Of a stretch of DNA of 64,000 nt, positions 17,398 to 26,320 are shown one piece after another. The stretch covers positions 159,004-223,003 of the forward strand of contig NZ_JGZE01000010.1 in the NCBI RefSeq assembly GCF_000741285.1. Reading direction: 5' to 3'. The position numbers and the translations under genes are program-made. This DNA comes from Bifidobacterium mongoliense DSM 21395 (GTDB lineage: Bacteria; Actinomycetota; Actinomycetes; Actinomycetales; Bifidobacteriaceae). Under the pieces are notes generated by a model that ran no database searches, was not told where the DNA came from, and worked only from the letters and a program-made list of their open reading frames with translations. Position 1 is the stretch's first letter. Every line of letters begins with the position of its first letter.

Positions 17398-17415
17398 GTG
17401 TGACCTTTCTCACAC
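17398..17415. promoter_or_regulatory. CRP/GlxR-like palindrome upstream of the CdaR-like gene
   Basis: GTGTGACCTTTCTCACAC is a perfect TGTGA-N6-TCACA site with an extra matching base on each side. It lies 41 bp before the regulator start, in the divergent intergenic region shared with the permease. The match to the cAMP-receptor-protein consensus is exact. Whether a CRP-type protein uses it here is not shown. Confidence 0.65.
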
Positions 17416-17455
17416 AGTGGTACGTGTACTATATCCGGTACTACGAAGGAGCACC

Positions 17456-18592
17456 ATGAGCATCGATCCGGCCATCGCGCACAGCATCGTCGACAGCATC
17501 AAGGGCGTCATCAGGCACGACATCAATTTCTTCGACACGGACGGCATCATCATCGCGAGCACCGACCCCTCCCGAGTCGGATCGTCGCACGAGGGCGCCC
17601 TGCTGGCCATACGCACCGGCAGAACGGTCAACGTCGACGCCGCCCACCGGTTCGCCGGGGCGGTCGACGGCATCAACATGCCGGTCATGGTCAACGGATC
17701 GGTCGTGGCCGTCGTGGGCATCACGGGTGATATCGAGACGGTGGAACCCTTCGGCACGATCGTGAGGAAGATGACGGAGATCCTCATCCGCGACAACGCC
17801 AGGCAGGTCATCGCCTTCGACCGCTGGACCATGATGGACAACCTCATCAACCTGCTCAACCTCCCCCAGCACGACGAGTCGCTCGTGGACTACCTCGCGG
17901 CGGCGCTGCGCACCGACCTCGCCAGACCACGCCAAGTGGTCGTCATGCGACCGGCCGAGCGCGGACCCGCACGCATGCCGCACCAGGATGTGGTCAGATC
18001 CATCGTCGATGAGGAGCTGGGTGACTCCCCGGCTTCACTGTTCCGCGTAACATCACAGGGTTGCGAGATGTTCCTCGATCATGACGCCGCACAGGACTGG
18101 ACCCCGACGCTGACTCGCATCGGCGATGCGATGAGGCAACAGCTCGGCGTCACCGTGCTCTTCGGGGTCTGCGAGACCGATGCCACGGCCGGCACCTACC
18201 GGCAACGGCACGACGAGGCACTCACCGCGGCGCAGTGGCAGCGCTTCATCGGCCAACGGGGCGTGGGCGCGTTCGAGGACCTCGACATCGCCCTGGCTGT
18301 CACCTCCATGCCCACGGAGCGGGCCCGACGCCTGTCCGACCGGGTGTTCGGCACCCTGAGCGACCAGCGAATCGCGGCGTTCGCCAAGGTCTTCGACGCC
18401 TACACCCTGCACAACGGGAGCATCACCCACGCGGCAAGGGAACTGTTCATCCACAAGAACACCATGCAGAACCGCCTCAACACGATCGCCACGGCAACGG
18501 GCTACAACCCTCGCCGGCTGACGGATTACCGCACCTTGGCGCTGGCCTTCACACTCCATGACTATCTGGCGTTCATCGAGGCCGATCGCTGA
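17456..18592 (+). CDS. CdaR-family regulator, probably of the glycerate operon
   Basis: 378 residues, start ATG with AAGGAG six bases before. The N-terminal ~130 residues match the putative sugar diacid recognition domain (DINFFDTDGIIIASTDPSRVG, GVITGDIE-type segment). The C-terminal PucR-type helix-turn-helix reads HNGSITHAARELFIHKNTMQNRL. E. coli CdaR activates glucarate/glycerate genes, and here the gene diverges from a glycerate permease and kinase, so glycerate is the likely inducer. Its 3' end overlaps the convergent smc gene by 20 bp. Confidence 0.87.
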   Translation: MSIDPAIAHSIVDSIKGVIRHDINFFDTDGIIIASTDPSRVGSSHEGALLAIRTGRTVNVDAAHRFAGAVDGINMPVMVNGSVVAVVGITGDIETVEPFGTIVRKMTEILIRDNARQVIAFDRWTMMDNLINLLNLPQHDESLVDYLAAALRTDLARPRQVVVMRPAERGPARMPHQDVVRSIVDEELGDSPASLFRVTSQGCEMFLDHDAAQDWTPTLTRIGDAMRQQLGVTVLFGVCETDATAGTYRQRHDEALTAAQWQRFIGQRGVGAFEDLDIALAVTSMPTERARRLSDRVFGTLSDQRIAAFAKVFDAYTLHNGSITHAARELFIHKNTMQNRLNTIATATGYNPRRLTDYRTLALAFTLHDYLAFIEADR

Positions 18593-21500
18593 CACCACCG
18601 TCGCCGTCGCCACCGCTACCGTCGTTGCTGTGGGCGCCATCCGGGCCACCATGCGACCGATCGAGCCGCTGGCTCATGACAGCGGTCACGCCGTCGGCAC
18701 GCATCGTGATGCCGTACAGGGCATCGGCGATCGCCATGGTCCGCTGCTGATGGGTGATGATGATGAGCTGGGCGTGGCTGCGCAGATCCTGCAGGGCGCC
18801 GAGCAGGCGGCTGAGATTCACGCTGTCCAGGGCCGCCTCGACCTCGTCCATGACGTAGAACGGGCTGGGACGCGCGGTGAAGATGGCGAACAGCAGGGCG
18901 AGGGCGGTCAGCGAGCGCTCTCCCCCCGACAGCAGGCTGAGCTGCTTGACCCGCTTGCCCGCAGGGCTCGCCTCGACGACCACGCCGGTGGTGAGCATGT
19001 CGTCCGGGTTTTCAAGGTGGAGACGGCCCGTGCCACCCGGGAACAACGTGGCGAACACCTTCGCGAACGCCTGCGCCGTGTCGTCGAACGCACTGGCGAA
19101 GGCCTGGGTCATGGTGGCGTCGAGATCGCGGATGAGCTGCAGGAGATCGTCCCTGCTCGAGGCGACGTCCTGACGCTGATCGTTGAGGTATTGGTTGCGA
19201 TCGCGCAGGGCGTCGAACTCCTCGGTCGCCAGCGGGTTGACCTTGCCCAGCGCCTTGAGGTCACGCCGCGCCTTCTCGAGCCGCCTCACCTGCTCCTCGC
19301 GGCGGTAGGGCACCGTGACATACGAGGTCTCGGCGACCGCGGATATCGACCCCGGTTCCGATCCCGAGCCCGGCACGGCTGCAACGGTCGACTCCACCGA
19401 CCCGGACTCGCTTGACCCGAACGCCGTCGACTCTGAGTCCGAGTCCGCCGACGTTCCCTCCCGGTGCTCCCGTGGGACCGTCCTGCCGGCGTCATCGAGT
19501 ACGGGCACCGGACGGTCGGGACCATACCCGGCGATCAGTTCGTCGACCCCCATGCCGAGGGCATCCGAGATGCGTTGAGTGAGCTGGCCGGCCTCGGCGG
19601 CCTGACGCTCACGCTCCACGTCAAGCTCATGCTCCCGACGGGAGCGCTGACCCGCATCCGTCTCCAACTCGTTGCGGCGAGCGCGCAAGCCCTTGAGTTC
19701 CTGATCATGCCCTGATGACCGGCGTTGCAGTGCCTCGCGCCTCGCGGTGACCTCGGCCACGCTGCGTGAGACATATCCGGCGATGCACGTGGCGTCGTGA
19801 CCGATCCGCTCCATGCGTGCGATCCGGGCACGACGGCGTTCGTTCTCGGCGGCGATACGCAGCCGGCGCGCCTTCGCCTCGTCCGCACGCTCGCGCAGCA
19901 GCGACTGCTGCCGCGTCAGCGAGGCGAGGGTGTCGTTGGATTCCTTCCAGGCGAGCTTCGCCGCGACCTCACGCTCGCGCGCCCCGGTCAGACGAGCCTC
20001 CGCCTTGCGCTCACGCCCCTCGAGTTCGTCCAGATCCCCGCCGTCGGCGTCGGGGTGGCGCATGCGTTCGAGCGTCAGACGCAGATCCTCGAGTTTGGAG
20101 CGATGCGTGTCGCCCTCGCCACGCGTCGTGGCGAGGGTCTCGTCGAGTGTCGCCAGCTGATGCGAGAGCCGCTCGGCGGCGCGTGTGGCCGACTGCAGCG
20201 CGTCGTCCATCTGACGGGCTTTGAGACGCTCCTCGGTGCGGCGTTTGGCTTCGCTCTCCACCTGCGCCCGTGCGGCGTCGCGGGCGGCCCGCAGCTCCTC
20301 GACCTCCTGACGCCACATCTCGGCCGTCGAGGCTATCCTCGACCGCTCCTCCAACGCCTCATCCCTGCGCGACACGAGGGACAGGTCGCTTGGTGCCGTG
20401 GGCACGCCGCCGCCGGCTCCGACGCGATTGAACACGGTGCCCTGGGGGGTGACGGCCTGACGCCACGGTCCGGTGCGCAGCGCCGACAACGCCCCCCGAT
20501 CGTCCGACACCGCCGCCGTGTCCGCAAGCAACAATCGCACGGCCCGCGTCACCCGTGCGGCGAGCATGGTGTCCACGGCACGGGAGTTGGGCCGTATGAG
20601 ACGGGATGCGGGCAGGGGGCCGTCTTCTACGTCTGCGCGATCAACGCCGCCACTATCAGCCACGCCAGCGCCTGCGGTCGGGGCATCATCCGCGTCATCG
20701 TTCATGTCATCGTCCGACGGGTGCAGCAGCGCAACCCGCGCCGACCGTTCGCGCAGCACACGCTCGAGCGCGGCGAGCATGGCCGACTCATCGGCGACGA
20801 CCAAGGCATCGGCGTAGTCGCCCATCGCACGGGCCATGGCCTCCTGCCACCCGTCCTCGATGCGTATGAAATCCGCCAGACCTCCCAGCACCTCCACCGC
20901 ATCGTCGCCACGGAACGACGCCGCCGCAGCGTGGCCTTCGAGCGTCTCGTTCAACGCGTCGGCGGTGGATTGCAACGCGATCATCCTGCCCTGGACACCG
21001 CGCAGCTGCTCTTCCTTGGATCCCAGCGCATCCTGCCGGTCCTGCAGTATGGATCGGGCCTGCTCCCACGCCTTGCCGCCGTCATGCACGGCGTTGCGCT
21101 GCCGTTCGCGCACCTCGTCTCGCCGCTGCACGGCATCATCGCGTTGCACAACCAATGCGGCACGCTGGGCGGCATGGTCCTTCGCGCGCGTTTCGGCGAG
21201 CTGCACGGCAGCCTCCTCGCGGGCGACGAGTTCGCGGCAATTGGCTATGCGGGCATCACGCTGCTGTTCACTCTTGCGCAGTTCGGCAAGGGTCTGACGT
21301 ACGGATGCGAGACGCTGCTCATCGCCGGCCCGCGCCTCCGTGGCCTGGTCGTAGGCCATCCTCGACGAGGCCACTGCCTCCTGCTGATGGCCGGCCTGCC
21401 CCGACAGCTCGTCGGCCCGTGCGATGAGCAACGAGGGGTCCTCGCCCGGATGCTCCACGATCTGCCCGGACAACGAGCGGCTGCGCTCCCCCGCCAGGGA

Positions 21501-22412
21501 GGCCACCGACCGCAACCGCTCCTCGATCTGGGAGAGGCTGCGCCACGTCTGATTGAGCCCGGACAACGCGGGGCTCGACTGCGCACTAAGGGTCTCGAGC
21601 CGTTCGATGCGACCTTTGACATCCGCCAGTTCCCCCTGCACCAGTTCGAGACCCCGGCGCTCCTCGTCGAGCTTGGCCTTCGTCTGATTCCGGCGGGTCC
21701 TGGAGAGCATGGCGTCCTCGGCGAAAAGGCGCGCCTGGGCGTCGCGCAGGGCCACCTGGATGCCCTCGGCGCGCCGAGAGATCCGCGCCTGCCGGCCCAA
21801 GGGGCCGAGCTGACGGTGGATCTCGCCGAGCAGATCGTCGAGCCGTGACAGGTTCGTTTCGGTGTTGTCCAGCTTACGCAACGCGCGTTCCTTGCGCTTG
21901 CGGTGCTTGAGGATGCCGGCGGCCTCCTCGATGAACGCGCGGTGGCCGCTCGGGTCGGCCCTGAGGATGGCGTCGAGGCGCCCCTGCCCGACGATGACGT
22001 GCATCTGCTGGCCCAGCCCGGTGTCCGACAGCAGCTCCTGGATGTCGAGCAGCCGGCACTGGGTGCCGTTGATGGCGTATTCCGACCCCCCGTTGCGGAA
22101 GATCGTGCGGCTGATGGTCACTTCCGTGTAGTCGATGTCCAACGTGCGGTCGGTGTTGTCGATCGTCAGCGTGACCTGCGCCCGGCCCAGCGGGGCGCGA
22201 TCGGAGGTGCCGGCGAAGATGACGTCCTCCATGGAGGTGCCGCGCAGGTTCTTGACCCCCTGCTCGCCCATCACCCAGGACAGGGCGTCGACGATGTTGG
22301 ACTTGCCCGAGCCGTTGGGGCCGATCACGGCGGTGATGCCCGGTTCGAAGCGCAGCGTGGTGGCGTTGGCGAAGGATTTGAATCCCCGCAGGGTCAGTGA
22401 TTTGAGATACAT
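18573..22412 (-). CDS. smc: Chromosome segregation SMC ATPase
   Basis: 1279 residues, long for the family (about 1190). Condensin ATPase that folds and separates chromosomes with ScpA and ScpB. Walker A GPNGSGKSN is at residues 31-39. Two long coiled coils flank a hinge near 520-680, and the C-terminal head carries LSGGERSLTALALLFAIF and a Walker B YVMDEVEAALD. Extra length comes from an Asp/Ala-rich insert in the hinge and a Ser/Glu-rich insert (about 1020-1060) in the returning coil. It lies 22 bp after folC in the same direction. The usual rnc-mutM neighbours are absent. Confidence 0.97.
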   Translation of the reverse strand: MYLKSLTLRGFKSFANATTLRFEPGITAVIGPNGSGKSNIVDALSWVMGEQGVKNLRGTSMEDVIFAGTSDRAPLGRAQVTLTIDNTDRTLDIDYTEVTISRTIFRNGGSEYAINGTQCRLLDIQELLSDTGLGQQMHVIVGQGRLDAILRADPSGHRAFIEEAAGILKHRKRKERALRKLDNTETNLSRLDDLLGEIHRQLGPLGRQARISRRAEGIQVALRDAQARLFAEDAMLSRTRRNQTKAKLDEERRGLELVQGELADVKGRIERLETLSAQSSPALSGLNQTWRSLSQIEERLRSVASLAGERSRSLSGQIVEHPGEDPSLLIARADELSGQAGHQQEAVASSRMAYDQATEARAGDEQRLASVRQTLAELRKSEQQRDARIANCRELVAREEAAVQLAETRAKDHAAQRAALVVQRDDAVQRRDEVRERQRNAVHDGGKAWEQARSILQDRQDALGSKEEQLRGVQGRMIALQSTADALNETLEGHAAAASFRGDDAVEVLGGLADFIRIEDGWQEAMARAMGDYADALVVADESAMLAALERVLRERSARVALLHPSDDDMNDDADDAPTAGAGVADSGGVDRADVEDGPLPASRLIRPNSRAVDTMLAARVTRAVRLLLADTAAVSDDRGALSALRTGPWRQAVTPQGTVFNRVGAGGGVPTAPSDLSLVSRRDEALEERSRIASTAEMWRQEVEELRAARDAARAQVESEAKRRTEERLKARQMDDALQSATRAAERLSHQLATLDETLATTRGEGDTHRSKLEDLRLTLERMRHPDADGGDLDELEGRERKAEARLTGAREREVAAKLAWKESNDTLASLTRQQSLLRERADEAKARRLRIAAENERRRARIARMERIGHDATCIAGYVSRSVAEVTARREALQRRSSGHDQELKGLRARRNELETDAGQRSRREHELDVERERQAAEAGQLTQRISDALGMGVDELIAGYGPDRPVPVLDDAGRTVPREHREGTSADSDSESTAFGSSESGSVESTVAAVPGSGSEPGSISAVAETSYVTVPYRREEQVRRLEKARRDLKALGKVNPLATEEFDALRDRNQYLNDQRQDVASSRDDLLQLIRDLDATMTQAFASAFDDTAQAFAKVFATLFPGGTGRLHLENPDDMLTTGVVVEASPAGKRVKQLSLLSGGERSLTALALLFAIFTARPSPFYVMDEVEAALDSVNLSRLLGALQDLRSHAQLIIITHQQRTMAIADALYGITMRADGVTAVMSQRLDRSHGGPDGAHSNDGSGGDGDGGVSDRPR

Positions 22413-22434
22413 GATGGCACTCTGGTGTGACGCG

Positions 22435-23916
22435 CTAGTCGCGTTGCGCCGACCCGTCGTCCGCCGAAGGGCGGGGATCGGGTTCGACGGCCGGCTGGTG
22501 CACGCGCTGCTCCTTGGTCTTGCGCAGCTCGGGGTCGATCTGTTCCTTGAGCAGGGTCCTGGCATCGCCGGCCGTGACGAAGCTGCCGCAGATGAGCACG
22601 CCGTGCCCGTAACCAACGCCGAGGTCGTCGTCCGCATCGACCATGTCGACGGCGGTCTGGATGGCGTCGGGCAGATCGTCGACGCGCGTGACCCGGTCCC
22701 TGCCGAAGACGTCCACGGCGATCTTCTCGAGATCGGCGGCCGGCATGACGCGATCCCGCCACGAATTCTCGGTGACGACGATGTGGCTGAGCATCGGCTC
22801 GAGCATGCCGAGGAAGGCCTCGACCTGCTTGTCCTTCATCATGGCCACGACGCCGACGAGCTGGCTGAAGTCGTAGTTCTCGTCGAGCGCGTCGCGCAGC
22901 GCCTGCGCCGCGTTGAGATTGTGGCCGCCGTCGATGACGATCGTCGGCGAGGTGCGGATCTGCTCGATCCTGCCGGGGATCCTCACGCCCTGCAGCCCCT
23001 CGGCGACCAGGTCGCCGTTGAGCACGCCGTTGACCGGGATCACGGTCTCGGCCGCCGCCAACGCGGCGAGGGCGTTGTGCGCCTGATGCTCACCGAACAT
23101 GGCCACCGGCACATCCTCGTACACCCCGTTCGGGGTGCGGAAGGTGACAAGCTGCCCGCCGACGGCGGGTTTGCGTGCCACCACCTCCATCTCCTGACCG
23201 TCGCGCACCAGCGTGGCATGATGCTCCGCCGCGGCACGCTCCAGAATCGGCATGACCTGCTCCTCGTGCGGTTGGGCGCCGATGATGGCCGTGGAGCCCG
23301 TCTTGATGATCCCCGACTTCTCGGTGGCGATCTGCTCGACGGTGTCACCGAGCCACTGCATGTGGTCCATGTCGACGGGGCCGATGACGCAGGCGTCGCC
23401 ATCCAGCACATTGGTGGCGTCCCACGAGCCGCCCATGCCGACCTCGACCACGGCGACGTCGACCGGGGCGTCGGCGAACTTCCAGATCGCCATGGCGGTG
23501 AGCACCTCGAAGAAACTCATCGGCGGTTTGCTGCGCTCGCTCATCGCGTGGTCGACGATGGCCACGAAGTCCTTGATCTGCTCCCAGGAATCGATGAAAT
23601 CGTCGTCCGACAGCTCGTGCCCGTCGATCGCGATGCGCTCGTTGATGCGTTCGAGATGCGGGGAGGTATACAGCCCGGTGCGCATGCCGTAGGCGCGGCA
23701 TATCGCCTCGGCCATACGCGCCGTGGAGCCTTTGCCGTTCGTCCCGGTGATGTGGATGATGCGGAAGGAGTCCTCGGGGTGCCCCAGGAGGTCGAGTATC
23801 ATGCGCATGCGGTCCAGGTCGAGGTTCGTCGTGTTGTGCTCGGCGGGACGGCGCATGATGTCCCTGGACACCTCCTGGATCGTGGCGTGATGCTCGTTGG
23901 GATGCTCGTATGACAT
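22435..23916 (-). CDS. folC: Dihydrofolate synthase / folylpolyglutamate synthase
   Basis: 493 residues. Adds glutamate to dihydropteroate or folates, an ATP-dependent Mur ligase relative. P-loop HITGTNGKGSTA near residue 55, SPHLERINERI, VVEVGMGGSWDATN and the C-terminal DGGHNLNAAQAL are all present. A charged C-terminal tail of ~40 residues is extra. First gene of a folC-smc pair; divergent from pepP. Confidence 0.95.
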   Translation of the reverse strand: MSYEHPNEHHATIQEVSRDIMRRPAEHNTTNLDLDRMRMILDLLGHPEDSFRIIHITGTNGKGSTARMAEAICRAYGMRTGLYTSPHLERINERIAIDGHELSDDDFIDSWEQIKDFVAIVDHAMSERSKPPMSFFEVLTAMAIWKFADAPVDVAVVEVGMGGSWDATNVLDGDACVIGPVDMDHMQWLGDTVEQIATEKSGIIKTGSTAIIGAQPHEEQVMPILERAAAEHHATLVRDGQEMEVVARKPAVGGQLVTFRTPNGVYEDVPVAMFGEHQAHNALAALAAAETVIPVNGVLNGDLVAEGLQGVRIPGRIEQIRTSPTIVIDGGHNLNAAQALRDALDENYDFSQLVGVVAMMKDKQVEAFLGMLEPMLSHIVVTENSWRDRVMPAADLEKIAVDVFGRDRVTRVDDLPDAIQTAVDMVDADDDLGVGYGHGVLICGSFVTAGDARTLLKEQIDPELRKTKEQRVHQPAVEPDPRPSADDGSAQRD

Positions 23917-24031
23917 GCTGCTGTGGCCTCGACACTCTCGTATGGTTGGAACCCCCTTATTCTAGGCGGGCGGGTGAACCGAATGCGCGCATGACGAACA
24001 CCGGTCGCACGGGTGCCTGAGACGCCCAACA

Positions 24032-24054
24032 CACGAAGGATTGTTACCTTCGTG
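24032..24054. promoter_or_regulatory. Inverted repeat upstream of pepP
   Basis: CACGAAGG at 24032-24039 is mirrored by CCTTCGTG at 24047-24054, seven bases apart, about 85 bp before the pepP start. It could be an operator or a small leader hairpin. Confidence 0.45.
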
Positions 24055-24138
24055 CCACTACCATGGTGCAGGTGTGCACGCGGCGGTTACCGCCGATGTG
24101 CCCGATCGATCGAATGCAGGTAGGCAAGGAGAGCACCC

Positions 24139-25737
24139 ATGGGTGATGTCGTGACGGACAAGGACAGGGAATACGAACGGCGCGAGGAGGCGAGCGCGCC
24201 TGGATCGGACCAGCCGATGCACGACCGCGTGAACAACCGCTCGCTGCGCCCGTCGGGAGAGGCGTTCAAGTCCTTCATGACGACCGGCTGGGACCGGCGT
24301 GAGCCGGCCATCGAGCCGTTGGAATCCAGCGGCTACACGCCCGCCAGGCTCGAGGCGCTCGGCCGCCGGTTCCCCGGTGAGCGGCTCGTGATCCCCGCCG
24401 GCACGCCCAAGGTGCGCAACAACGACGACGATTACGCGTTCCGCCCCGATTCCGTGTTCTCCTACTACACGGGCCTGGGTCAGGATTATGAGGCGGGCGC
24501 CGTGCTCGTGATGAATCCGGTCGACCCCGACAGCCCCGAGGCGAAGGCCGGCGCGACCCACACCCCCGAACTCTTCGTCGCGCCGCGTGCCGACAACAGC
24601 ACCGAGGACTACTATCGCGATTCGCATTACGGCGAATACTGGGTCGGCCCCCGCGCCGGCCTGCGTGAGCTCAAGGCGATGACCGGTATCGACACCCATG
24701 ACATCGCACAGTTGCAGGACGCCCTGTCGAAGGACGTCGGCGCCGAAGCCGGCGCGGTGCACGTCCGCGCGATCCGCGAAGCCGACCCGCAGGTCACGGC
24801 GATGGTCGAGGAGATCCGCCGGGCCAACGGTTTCCCGGACGATCGCTCGAACCAGGCGGACGACGACGCACTCCAGGAGTTCGCCTCGCAGATCCGCATG
24901 GTCAAGGACCCTTACGAGATCAAGGAGATCCGCAAGGCCGTCGCCGCCACGAAGGACGGATTCGACCGCATCCTGTCGCGGCTGCCCGAGGCGGTCGACA
25001 AGCCGCGTTCCGAACGCATGCTCGAAAGCGAATTCAACGCGGTCGCCCGCGAGGAAGGCAACACGGTGGGGTACGGCACGATCATCGCCTCGGGCCGTCA
25101 CGCGCCGATCCTGCATTGGATGCGCAACACCGGCGTGGTCGGCGACGGCGAGATGCTGCTCATCGACGCGGGCGTGGAGGCCGAAAGCCTGTACACCGCC
25201 GACATCACCCGCACGTTCCCCACCAACGGCACCTTCACCCCGCTGCAACGCAAGCTGTACCAGGCGGTGCTGGACTCGCAGCAGGCCGGCTTCGAAGCGG
25301 CCCGCCCCGGCGCCACGTATTCCGACATCCACCATGCCTGCATGCGTGTGATCGCCGAACGTCTGCACGACTGGGGTGTGCTGCCCGTCGACGTGGAGGA
25401 GGCCCTGTCCCCCGAAGGCCAGCAGCATCGCCGCTGGATCGCCTGCGGCGTCGCGCACCACCTGGGGTTGGACGTGCACGACTGCGCGCAGGCCCGCTAC
25501 GAGTCCTATCAGGGCGCGAAGATCACGCCGGGCATGATCTTCACCATCGAACCCGGCCTGTACTTCGCCGAGAACGACCTGCTCCTGCCGCCTCAGATGC
25601 GCGGCATCGGAATCCGCATCGAGGACGACGTGCTCATGACCGAGGACGGCCCCGAATGGATCTCGAAGGCCATCCCCAAGCAGATCGACGAGGTCGAGGC
25701 CTGGATGCGCGAACGGCGCGCCGCCTCGGATCGCTGA
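24139..25737 (+). CDS. pepP: Xaa-Pro aminopeptidase (aminopeptidase P)
   Basis: 532 residues, start with AAGGAGAG six bases upstream. Removes an N-terminal residue preceding proline in the cytosol. An N-terminal AMP domain (about 60-230) is followed by an M24 pita-bread domain. The five metal ligands are in place: LLIDAGVE, TADITRTF, GVAHHLGLDVHD, FTIEPGLY and GIRIEDDV. The N-terminal ~45 residues are a charged tail. Seventeen bases separate it from the Nudix gene, so the two are probably co-transcribed. Confidence 0.95.
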   Translation: MGDVVTDKDREYERREEASAPGSDQPMHDRVNNRSLRPSGEAFKSFMTTGWDRREPAIEPLESSGYTPARLEALGRRFPGERLVIPAGTPKVRNNDDDYAFRPDSVFSYYTGLGQDYEAGAVLVMNPVDPDSPEAKAGATHTPELFVAPRADNSTEDYYRDSHYGEYWVGPRAGLRELKAMTGIDTHDIAQLQDALSKDVGAEAGAVHVRAIREADPQVTAMVEEIRRANGFPDDRSNQADDDALQEFASQIRMVKDPYEIKEIRKAVAATKDGFDRILSRLPEAVDKPRSERMLESEFNAVAREEGNTVGYGTIIASGRHAPILHWMRNTGVVGDGEMLLIDAGVEAESLYTADITRTFPTNGTFTPLQRKLYQAVLDSQQAGFEAARPGATYSDIHHACMRVIAERLHDWGVLPVDVEEALSPEGQQHRRWIACGVAHHLGLDVHDCAQARYESYQGAKITPGMIFTIEPGLYFAENDLLLPPQMRGIGIRIEDDVLMTEDGPEWISKAIPKQIDEVEAWMRERRAASDR

Positions 25738-25754
25738 GGGCACGGCGAAACATC

Positions 25755-26276
25755 ATGGCGACTCCTGATTTCGTCCTGAACCTGCGCAAGCGCATCGGCC
25801 ACGAGCTCCTCTGGCTCAACGGCGTCACCGCCTTCGTCGAGGATGCCGACGGCCGCATGCTCATGGGGCGGCGCTCCGACACGGGCGAATGGGCGTTGGT
25901 CTACGGCATCAACGAACCCGGCGAGCAGCCGGCTGACACCGTCGTGCGCGAGGTCAAGGAGGAGACCGGCATCGACGTGGAGGTCACCGACCTCGTCTCG
26001 GTGATCTCCTCGGACAGGATCATCACCTACGCCAACGGCGACCGCACGCAGTACATGGACCACGCCTTCCTGTGCCGTCCGCGCGAGGGCGGCAACGTGA
26101 AGCCCTTCGTGGGTGACGAGGAGAGCCTCGCCGTGGGCTGGTTCGACCCGGAGCACCTGCCGGAGCCGCTCGCGGCCAGCACGGTGGAACGCCTGGGTGT
26201 GCTGCGCACCTATCTCGACGCCAAACGTCGCGGTGACGCCCATGCCCGATTCGTCACGCAGGGCACGCTGCGCTAA
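25755..26276 (+). CDS. Nudix hydrolase
   Basis: 173 residues. The Nudix box GX5EX7REUXEEXGU is complete, from the G of GINEPGEQ to REVKEETGI. Hydrolyses a nucleoside diphosphate linked to another group; the substrate cannot be told from sequence. FVEDADGRMLMGRRSDTGEWAL before the box is typical of the ADP-ribose/MutT-like branch. Placed behind pepP and convergent with the ABC transporter genes. Confidence 0.88.
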   Translation: MATPDFVLNLRKRIGHELLWLNGVTAFVEDADGRMLMGRRSDTGEWALVYGINEPGEQPADTVVREVKEETGIDVEVTDLVSVISSDRIITYANGDRTQYMDHAFLCRPREGGNVKPFVGDEESLAVGWFDPEHLPEPLAASTVERLGVLRTYLDAKRRGDAHARFVTQGTLR

Positions 26277-26320
26277 ATAGCGGTATACGGTACCAGCCGT
26301 TGGGACGCGGCCGACTGGCT

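Noticed and set aside
19797..21848. 683-codon plus-strand frame inside smc
   Set aside because: Antisense to the SMC coiled coil; composition reflects the reverse complement of coil codons.
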